A DNA stretch of 8,541 nt from CALCTE01 sp045627885 (GTDB taxonomy: Bacteria; Bacillota; Clostridia; Oscillospirales; CAG-272): NCBI GenBank assembly GCA_045627885.1, contig JAZQOM010000007.1, positions 1 through 8,541 of the forward strand, written 5' to 3'. This document shows, in pieces, positions 1-5,420 of this stretch. The translations under genes and the position numbers were made by a program. The notes beneath the pieces were generated by a model. It saw only the letters and a program-made list of their open reading frames with translations. It had not been told where the DNA came from and did no database searches. Each line of letters opens with the position of its first letter. Position 1 is the first letter of the stretch.

Positions 1-705
1 TTCTTCCTTGTAGTATTCATTGAATATTTCTTCAAATATTAACTTAAATGTCTGGTCGTATTTTTTTGATATGGTATCTTTGGTGGAAAACCACAAATCC
101 TGCTTTGTTGCAATAGCGTATTTGAAGCACGAATGCGCGAAAGAAATTATTGAGCTGTCTTTGTTATACATTCCCTGAAGAACACCGGCGCACTCAAAAT
201 CGTATATCTTTTCATCAAATTCCGTTCCGTCCTCTCCCGAGAACACAAGTCTTGCCGTTCCTTTGGACGGCACGCGAAACTCTGTTGCTTTGTATACATC
301 TCCGTATGCGTGTCTTGCAATAGTAATCGGCTTTTCCCAATTCTTTACTACGGGTTTTATGGAATCAATGATAATCGGCGTTCTGAATACCGTGCCGTCG
401 AGTGCGGCTCTTATTGTCGCATTAGGGCTTTTCCACATCTGCGAAAGTCCGTATTCTTCGACTCTCTGCTTGTTGGGCGTAATTGTAGCACATTTTACGG
501 AAACGCCGTATTTCTTCGCAGCAGCGGCGGCATCGGTCGTCACCTTGTCCTTTGTCTTTTCTCGCTCGGGAAGACCGAGGTCAAAGTATTCGCTCTTCAG
601 CTCCACAAACGGCAGAATAAGCTCATCCTTGATAAGTTTCCATATAATGCGTGTCATCTCGTCGCCGTCCATCTCGACAAGCGGCGTTTTCATTTGTATT
701 TTCAT
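1..705 (-). CDS. icd: NADP-type isocitrate dehydrogenase, N-terminal 235 residues (3' end outside window)
   Basis: Oxidatively decarboxylates isocitrate to 2-oxoglutarate in the cytoplasm, the last step of the pathway this operon encodes. The frame stays open from the ATG at 705-703 to base 1 with no stop, so about 170 residues of a ~400-residue family are missing, including the metal-binding aspartates and the cofactor-discriminating loop. Visible landmarks match the eukaryotic-like (class II) IDH family: MDGDEMTR near residue 12, KSPNATIR (92-99), GTVFRTPI (104-111), ARHAYGD (130-136) and STKDT (207-211). S93, N95, R99, R108 and R131 align with human IDH1 S94, N96, R100, R109 and R132, the isocitrate-binding set. 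The ATG lies 4 bases past the aconitase stop and has an AGGGAG ribosome binding site at a 9-base spacer. NADP preference comes from the family, not from visible residues. The SPNATIR and RHAYGD blocks argue against the LeuB/homoisocitrate dehydrogenase family. Confidence 0.95.
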   Translation of the reverse strand, partial: MKIQMKTPLVEMDGDEMTRIIWKLIKDELILPFVELKSEYFDLGLPEREKTKDKVTTDAAAAAKKYGVSVKCATITPNKQRVEEYGLSQMWKSPNATIRAALDGTVFRTPIIIDSIKPVVKNWEKPITIARHAYGDVYKATEFRVPSKGTARLVFSGEDGTEFDEKIYDFECAGVLQGMYNKDSSIISFAHSCFKYAIATKQDLWFSTKDTISKKYDQTFKLIFEEIFNEYYKEE

Positions 706-709
706 TATG

Positions 710-2638
710 TTATTCTCCCTTTGTGTACTGAAGAAGTCCACCCGATTTGAGAATGGCTTTCTGCCTTTCCGTAAATGAGCATACAAGCTTTATCTTTATA
801 TTCTTTGTAAGATTACTCAAAATTATCTCTCCATTGTCCATACCGTCAAATACATTCTCAAGGACAAGCTCATCATTTTGCTCGAGTTTGTCATAGTCGT
901 CAGCATTTGCAAAGCACAAAGGCATAATGCCCGCGTTTATAAGATTTGCAACATGAATTCTCGCAAAGCTCTTTGTTATGACGGCGCGAACGCCGAGATA
1001 AAGCGGAACAAGCGCGGCGTGCTCTCTCGATGAGCCCTGACCGTAATTTGAGCCGCCGACTATTATGCTTGCGCCTGCCGCCTTGGCATTTTCGGCAAAA
1101 TTCTCATCGCATACGGCAAAGCAGAATTTTGAAAGATACGGAATATTAGAGCGATACGGAAGAATTTTTGCGCCTGCCGGCATAATGTGGTCTGTCGTAA
1201 TATTGTCACCGACCTTCAAAACAAGCGCCGCTTTTACGGTATCTGTAATCGGATTTGCGTCGGGAAACGGCTTAATATTCGGACCGCGAACTACATCGAG
1301 CGTCTTTGCTTCTTCGTATGACGCGGGAGGAATTATGGCGGAATCGTCGATTTTATAAGATTTCGGCATAGAGATTTCCGGCATTGTGCCGAGCTTTCTC
1401 GGGTCTGTTATCTTGCCGAATATTGCCGCGGCGACTGCCGTTTCAGGAGAAACGAGATATACATTTCCGTCTTTTGTTCCGCTTCTGCCGAGGAAGTTTC
1501 TGTTGAATGTTCTGAGGCTGACACCCGCCGAGTTCGGAGAAAATCCCATACCTATACAGGGACCGCAAGCGCATTCGAGAATACGGGCGCCGGAAGCTAT
1601 TATATCATTCAATGCACCGCATTCGGCAAGCATTGAAAGCACCTGCTTTGAACCGGGTGAGATTGAGAGGCTGACTTCCGGTGAAATTGTCCTGCCTTTG
1701 AGAAGAGCCGCAACCTTAAGCATATCGGAAAGCGAAGAATTCGTGCATGAACCGATGCATACCTGGTCGACCTTTGTGTCGTCGAGACTTGCGACGCTTA
1801 CTACATTGTCGGGACTGTGAGGGCAGGCAATAAGCGGTTCGAGTGTTGAAAGGTCGATATCTATTGTTCTGTCGTAAACCGCATCGTTGTCGCTTGAAAG
1901 CGGAACATAATCGGCTCCTCTGCCCTCTGCTTCGAGAAAGCTTTTGGTTATTTCGTCGGAAGGGAATATTGATGTAGTTGCACCGAGCTCCGTGCCCATA
2001 TTGGTAATGGTCGCTCTTTCGGGAACGGAAAGAGTTTTTATTCCCTCTCCTCCCCATTCTATAATTGCGCCTACTCCGCCTTTAACGGAAAGTATACGCA
2101 GAATTTCAAGGCTGACATCCTTTGCTGTAACAAAATCACGGAGTTTACCAGTAAGATTGACTTTGAACATCTTAGGCATACTTATATGATATGCGCCGCC
2201 GCCCATCGCAACCGCAACATCAAGTCCGCCCGCGCCGAACGCAAGCATACCGATTCCGCCGCCTGTGGGAGTGTGGCTGTCGGAGCCTATCAGAGTTTTA
2301 CCGGGAATTCCGAAGCGTTCAAGATGCACCTGGTGGCATATGCCGTTGCCGGGGCGCGAAAAATATATGCCGTGCTTTTTGGCTACGCTTTGGATATATC
2401 TGTGGTCATCGGCATTCTCAAATCCGCATTGAAGCGTATTATGGTCTATGTACGCCACCGATTTTTCGGTGCGCACTCTGTCTATTCCCATTGTTTCAAA
2501 TTCGAGATACGCCATTGTGCCCGTGGCGTCCTGTGTTAATGTCTGGTCTATTTTAAGAGCTATTTCATTACCTGCCGCGGTCATATCTCCATCGACAAGA
2601 TGTGCTTTTATTATCTTCTGTGCAATTGTAAGTCCCAT
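710..2638 (-). CDS. acn: Aconitate hydratase, short Aquifex-type (642 aa)
   Basis: Isomerises citrate to isocitrate through cis-aconitate using a [4Fe-4S] cluster; cytoplasmic. The cluster cysteines are visible as C298 in GSCTNSS and C358/C361 in CGPCIG, with spacing close to that of pig aconitase (358, 421, 424). Substrate and catalytic motifs are intact: QDATG (36-40), SDSHTPTGGG (119-128), and GSSREHAAL (535-543), whose S536/S537/R538 correspond to the pig catalytic serine and substrate-binding Ser/Arg. Residues 1-400 hold the cluster-binding domains and about 470-640 the swivel domain, all on one chain. At 642 residues it is much shorter than AcnA/IRP1 (~890), which suits the compact TIGR01342-like group. 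The start has a GTGAGG ribosome binding site overlapping the stop of the GntR gene. A two-subunit LeuC/LeuD or homoaconitase enzyme is unlikely because both halves are fused and the gene sits beside an isocitrate dehydrogenase. Confidence 0.95.
   Translation of the reverse strand: MGLTIAQKIIKAHLVDGDMTAAGNEIALKIDQTLTQDATGTMAYLEFETMGIDRVRTEKSVAYIDHNTLQCGFENADDHRYIQSVAKKHGIYFSRPGNGICHQVHLERFGIPGKTLIGSDSHTPTGGGIGMLAFGAGGLDVAVAMGGGAYHISMPKMFKVNLTGKLRDFVTAKDVSLEILRILSVKGGVGAIIEWGGEGIKTLSVPERATITNMGTELGATTSIFPSDEITKSFLEAEGRGADYVPLSSDNDAVYDRTIDIDLSTLEPLIACPHSPDNVVSVASLDDTKVDQVCIGSCTNSSLSDMLKVAALLKGRTISPEVSLSISPGSKQVLSMLAECGALNDIIASGARILECACGPCIGMGFSPNSAGVSLRTFNRNFLGRSGTKDGNVYLVSPETAVAAAIFGKITDPRKLGTMPEISMPKSYKIDDSAIIPPASYEEAKTLDVVRGPNIKPFPDANPITDTVKAALVLKVGDNITTDHIMPAGAKILPYRSNIPYLSKFCFAVCDENFAENAKAAGASIIVGGSNYGQGSSREHAALVPLYLGVRAVITKSFARIHVANLINAGIMPLCFANADDYDKLEQNDELVLENVFDGMDNGEIILSNLTKNIKIKLVCSFTERQKAILKSGGLLQYTKGE
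715..720 (-). promoter_or_regulatory. Ribosome binding site of icd
   Basis: AGGGAG on the minus strand, 9 bases before the icd ATG and inside the last codons of the aconitase gene. It fixes the icd start at 705 and suggests icd is translated from the same message as aconitase. Confidence 0.8.
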
Positions 2639-2645
2639 TGTTTTG

Positions 2646-2651
2646 CCTCAC
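2646..2651 (-). promoter_or_regulatory. Ribosome binding site of aconitase gene
   Basis: GTGAGG on the minus strand, 7 bases before the aconitase ATG (2638-2636). It overlaps the TGA stop of the upstream GntR gene (2650-2648), which points to translational coupling. Confidence 0.65.
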
Positions 2652-3295
2652 TTTTTAATATTTCTTATGATATTGTTTCTCGCGTTTTCTATGTGACGGC
2701 AGGTAAGCTCTTCCGCAAGCTCTCCGTTATGAGATGCAAGCGCTTCATATATCTGTCTGTGCTCTTTTACGGCAAGATGCGCCCTCTGCGAATCCTGTAC
2801 GGAAAGCTTTCTGTACTTCTGCACCTTTCTGTGAAGGGACGAAAGTATGCCGCAAAGTGTTTCGCTCCCCGAATGAGTATAGATATAATCGTGAAATTTG
2901 CTGTCGGTATCGTTTATGTCGCTTGCGTTATTCTTTATAGTGTAGAATTCCTGCAAATCGATTATATCGGATAGCTCGGTGAGCTCTTCGTCGGTAAGCC
3001 GTTCGGCGCACTTTCTTGTTGCAAAGCCTTCAAGCTTTATGCGGATATCGTAGATATCGTTGATGTCATCGGGCGTGAGTCCCACAATAACGATGCCTTT
3101 TGACGCAAGCTTTACAAGCTTTTCCTGCTCAAGTCGTCTTACAGCTTCACGCACGGGAGTTCGACTTATACCGAGAATCTCGGAAATTTTAATCTCGGTC
3201 AGAATGTCGCCCTTTTCATATACTCCGCTCAATATGTCATTTTCGAGTGTTTCAAAGGCACTGTCCGCTCTTGATACAAATTTAATGTCATTCAT
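2648..3295 (-). CDS. GntR-family transcriptional regulator, FadR/FCD subfamily (215 aa)
   Basis: DNA-binding regulator with an N-terminal winged helix-turn-helix (about residues 8-72; the recognition-helix region reads GISRTPVREAVRRLEQE) and a C-terminal all-helical FCD ligand domain (about 78-210). Candidate FCD metal or ligand contacts are D131 and H135 in DSKFHDYI, H179 in KEHRQIYEAL and H201 in CRHIENA, with R85 in DIRIKLEG also typical of the subfamily. Its length is normal for the group. The ATG is 3 bases after the stop of the citrate synthase-like gene, and its own stop overlaps the ribosome binding site of aconitase, so it is a middle gene of the operon. Only a weak ribosome binding site is visible, so translation may depend on coupling. 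Its likely target is the palindrome at the operon promoter. The effector (for example citrate, 2-oxoglutarate or another carboxylate) cannot be read from the sequence. Confidence 0.92.
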   Translation of the reverse strand: MNDIKFVSRADSAFETLENDILSGVYEKGDILTEIKISEILGISRTPVREAVRRLEQEKLVKLASKGIVIVGLTPDDINDIYDIRIKLEGFATRKCAERLTDEELTELSDIIDLQEFYTIKNNASDINDTDSKFHDYIYTHSGSETLCGILSSLHRKVQKYRKLSVQDSQRAHLAVKEHRQIYEALASHNGELAEELTCRHIENARNNIIRNIKK

Positions 3296-3298
3296 GGC

Positions 3299-4666
3299 TT
3301 AAAATGTACCGCCGTATTCTTTGATTTTAGATTCAAGCTCGGATTTTGAAATGGAATTCTGTCTGCCGTTTTCGTACTCGGAATCAATCCAATCCTTGAG
3401 CTTTACAACAAGCTCGGAACGCTTGTCAATCTCTTTACCCGTTCCTTCAAGTTTATAATGGCGGTTTATCCAGAAAGCTATTCCGGCAAGTCCCGATGTT
3501 TTTGTAACCATAACATCGGCAGGCTTATTGAGAATTTTTGCAGTATCGAAAATATTGTATATCTCCTCGTCCTTGAGAAGCCCGTCTGCGTGAATTCCCG
3601 CTCTCGTTACATTAAAGTTATCTCCGACATAAGGCGTCATTGGCGGAATGTTGTAGCCTATCTCGTTTTTGAAGTAATCGGCAATCTCTGTAATAACGGT
3701 CGGGTCCATTCCGTCAAGAGTTCCTTTGAGTGAAGCATATTCGAAAACCATAGCTTCAAGCGGAACATTTCCCGTTCTTTCTCCTATGCCGAGAAGCGAG
3801 CAGTTGACGGCTGATGCTCCGTAGAGCCATGCGGTAGATGCATTTGCAACGGCTTTGTAAAAGTCATTATGACCGTGCCATTCGAGCATTTCGCTCGGAA
3901 CATCGGAATACTGCTGCAAGCCGTAAATGATGCCGGGCACGCTTCGCGGAAGCGCAACCTCGGAATACGGAACGCCGTAGCCCATAGTGTCGCAGGCGCG
4001 GATTTTTACGGGAATTCCCGCCTGCTTTGACATCTTTTGAAGCTCATTCACAAACGGCACGACAAAGCCGTAGAAATCAGCCCTCGTGATATCCTCAAGA
4101 TGACATCTCGGCACAATTCCCGCTTCGAATGCCTGTGCAACCGTCGCGAGATACTGATTCATCGCCTCAACTCTGCTCATTTTGAGCTTTTTGAATATAT
4201 GATAGTCCGAGCAGCTTACGAGAATGCCCGTTTCTTTGATGCCGAGGTCTTTTACAAGCTTGAAGTCTTCCTTGCTTGCTCTTATCCATGTCGTTATCTC
4301 GGGAAATTCAAGTCCGAGAGCACGACACTCTTCTATGGCTTTTCTGTCTTTTTCGCTGTAAATGAAGAACTCCGTCTGCCTGATGATGCCGTTTTTGCCA
4401 CCAAGCTTTGACAGCATCTTGTATATATCTACAATCTGTTTTACGCTATAAGGCTCAACGGACTGCTGACCGTCCCTGAATGTGGTATCGGTAATCCATA
4501 TTTTTTCAGGCATATTCATAGGAGAACGCCTATGGTTAAACGGTACCTTCGGAACTGTATCGTAACTGTAAATATCTCTGTATAATTCGGGCTCTTTTAC
4601 ATCCTGAATCCGGTATTCATAGGATTTCTGCTCAAGTAAATTCGTCTTGTTTGATATCTCTAACAT
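3299..4666 (-). CDS. HMGL-like condensing enzyme, probable Re-citrate synthase (455 aa)
   Basis: Probably condenses acetyl-CoA with oxaloacetate to citrate. The protein is a DRE-TIM metallolyase: DTTFRDGQQS (60-69), CHLED (188-192), HGHND (264-268), GERTGN (295-300) and GIHADG (357-362) are all present, including the divalent-metal ligands of the HxH pair. About 50 residues precede the barrel, and fewer than 100 follow the HADG block, so it lacks the full LeuA regulatory domain of 2-isopropylmalate synthase. The family also contains homocitrate, citramalate and isopropylmalate synthases. The choice of Re-citrate synthase rests on the operon: aconitase and isocitrate dehydrogenase follow directly, the arrangement I recall for Re-citrate synthase genes of clostridia such as Clostridium acetobutylicum. 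The start is the ATG at 4666-4664, 8 bases after AAGGAG. An upstream TTG at 4726-4724 is in frame, but it is the -35 box of the promoter. Automatic annotation may call this gene leuA, citramalate synthase or homocitrate synthase. Confidence 0.85.
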   Translation of the reverse strand: MLEISNKTNLLEQKSYEYRIQDVKEPELYRDIYSYDTVPKVPFNHRRSPMNMPEKIWITDTTFRDGQQSVEPYSVKQIVDIYKMLSKLGGKNGIIRQTEFFIYSEKDRKAIEECRALGLEFPEITTWIRASKEDFKLVKDLGIKETGILVSCSDYHIFKKLKMSRVEAMNQYLATVAQAFEAGIVPRCHLEDITRADFYGFVVPFVNELQKMSKQAGIPVKIRACDTMGYGVPYSEVALPRSVPGIIYGLQQYSDVPSEMLEWHGHNDFYKAVANASTAWLYGASAVNCSLLGIGERTGNVPLEAMVFEYASLKGTLDGMDPTVITEIADYFKNEIGYNIPPMTPYVGDNFNVTRAGIHADGLLKDEEIYNIFDTAKILNKPADVMVTKTSGLAGIAFWINRHYKLEGTGKEIDKRSELVVKLKDWIDSEYENGRQNSISKSELESKIKEYGGTF

Positions 4667-4674
4667 TGTGTCAG

Positions 4675-4680
4675 CTCCTT
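4675..4680 (-). promoter_or_regulatory. Ribosome binding site of the Re-citrate synthase-like gene
   Basis: AAGGAG on the minus strand, 8 bases before the ATG at 4666. It is the strongest ribosome binding site in the window and decides the start: the longer open frame to 4726 would translate the promoter itself. Confidence 0.9.
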
Positions 4681-4698
4681 TTGTATATGTGTATACAA
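4681..4698 (-). promoter_or_regulatory. Probable operator of the citrate operon (inverted repeat)
   Basis: A perfect 7-base inverted repeat, TTGTATA / 4-base spacer / TATACAA, lies from the downstream edge of the -10 box to about +10. A third copy of the half-site (minus-strand TTGTATA at 4706-4700) lies 8 bases upstream in direct orientation and overlaps the -10 box. The TTGTATAC core resembles the TNGT...ACNA pattern known for FadR-subfamily GntR operators. Position over the transcription start fits repression. The GntR protein of the same operon is the inferred binder; no binding data are available. Confidence 0.7.
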
Positions 4699-4726
4699 TT
4701 ATACAATTATAATTTATTGTTGTCAA
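4698..4726 (-). promoter_or_regulatory. Sigma-A-type promoter of the citrate operon
   Basis: On the minus strand, TTGACA at 4726-4721 and TATAAT at 4703-4698 are separated by exactly 17 bases, a perfect match to the vegetative consensus in both boxes and spacing. Transcription should start around 4692-4690, giving a leader of roughly 24 bases before the ATG at 4666. The promoter begins 13 bases after the terminator stem of the preceding unit, so the citrate genes are insulated from it. Confidence 0.9.
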
Positions 4727-4739
4727 TAAGATATAACGA

Positions 4740-4767
4740 AAAAAACTGCGGAAAACCGCAGTTTTTT
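4740..4767 (-). terminator. Intrinsic terminator ending the uvrA/radical SAM unit
   Basis: A perfect 12-base-pair stem with core CTGCGG/CCGCAG and a 4-base loop. It begins 8 bases past the stop of the DUF2344-type gene, and on the minus strand the hairpin is followed by a run of T (4745-4739). The A/T flanks are symmetrical, so it could also act on plus-strand transcripts, but no plus-strand gene is seen here. Confidence 0.93.
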
Positions 4768-4775
4768 CAATTTAT

Positions 4776-5420
4776 TTATCTGTAATCTGCCATATCCTCT
4801 GTAAGTATTTGAGTTCTTAATACAGAATAGTTTTTGATACAAGTGCCGGTGTATTCGCAAAGAGCCTTTATGATATACTCCGGATTTAAGAAATTCGGGT
4901 CTTTTGAATCGAGCACGCAGTGAATCTTCAGCGCATCGGTTGCTTTTTCTGTGAAAACCTCTTTTATAAAAGGCTTTATATCGGTGAGCTTTTCTCCGCT
5001 TTTGGTTTTCTTTATCACATTTATCTCGTCGCGGGCAAAGCAGTCAAAGACGGTTTTTTCCGATACGGAATCATATACCGTGATAACATAGCGTGCATAT
5101 TTGAAGTCGACCGACGGCTCTGGTGCAACATATACCTCTTTTATTACAAGTCCGTCGGGAAACTGTACCGAAAGCTTTGACTTTATTTCCTCGCAATCCA
5201 TATCTGGTTCGATTTTTATGTTCATCACATCACATATACTCTCCTGCCCGAGCGAGAGCGGAAGAGCAAAGTTGAGCCTCGGCGTCGGATTGAAGCCCTG
5301 CGAATACACTATCGGAAGCTCCGCGCGTTTTATTGCTCTTGTGACAACTCTGACAAGGTCAAGATGCGATATGAATTTGGCGTTGTCGCGCTTTTCGTAA
5401 ATAATCCTTATCTTCTGCAT
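4776..5420 (-). CDS. Radical SAM-linked protein, DUF2344/TIGR03936-like (214 aa)
   Basis: Member of a family of unknown biochemical role that nearly always sits next to, or is fused to, a TIGR03960-type radical SAM protein. The N-terminal signature is clear: IRIIYEKRDNAKFISHLDLV followed by R-A-I-K-R-A-E-LP and YSQGFNPTPRLNFALPLSLG (numbered from the ATG, about residues 4-59). The remainder (about 65-214) is the less conserved part of the family and shows no signal peptide or membrane segment. The start is ambiguous: a GTG at 5426-5424 would add two residues, but the ATG at 5420-5418 has a GGACGG-like ribosome binding site at 9 bases and was preferred. Either start overlaps the end of the radical SAM gene, by 13 or 19 bases, so the two are translationally coupled. 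The terminator lies immediately downstream. It likely acts as a partner of the radical SAM protein; the substrate is unknown. Confidence 0.88.
   Translation of the reverse strand: MQKIRIIYEKRDNAKFISHLDLVRVVTRAIKRAELPIVYSQGFNPTPRLNFALPLSLGQESICDVMNIKIEPDMDCEEIKSKLSVQFPDGLVIKEVYVAPEPSVDFKYARYVITVYDSVSEKTVFDCFARDEINVIKKTKSGEKLTDIKPFIKEVFTEKATDALKIHCVLDSKDPNFLNPEYIIKALCEYTGTCIKNYSVLRTQILTEDMADYR

Noticed and set aside
263..778. Plus-strand open frame of 171 codons opposite icd and the end of the aconitase gene
   Set aside because: It is antisense to well-supported conserved genes, has no recognisable domain or convincing ribosome binding site, and similar shadow frames occur opposite every gene in the window.
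1716..2057. Minus-strand open frame of 113 codons inside the aconitase gene in another frame
   Set aside because: Arginine/serine-rich out-of-frame translation of the aconitase coding sequence.
1..4666. Reading the operon as an alpha-aminoadipate lysine pathway (homocitrate synthase, homoaconitase, homoisocitrate dehydrogenase)
   Set aside because: The dehydrogenase has class II isocitrate dehydrogenase motifs rather than LeuB-like ones, and the hydratase is a single-chain aconitase rather than a LeuC/LeuD-type pair. The citrate pathway fits better.
3299..4666. Calling the synthase LeuA (2-isopropylmalate synthase)
   Set aside because: There is no full C-terminal regulatory domain, the N-terminal extension before the barrel is long, and there is no leuBCD next to it.
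4681..4698. The TTGTATA palindrome as a terminator or attenuator hairpin
   Set aside because: The stem is short and purely A/T-rich apart from one G-C pair, has no following T run on the minus strand, and sits over the transcription start, so a protein-binding site is more likely.
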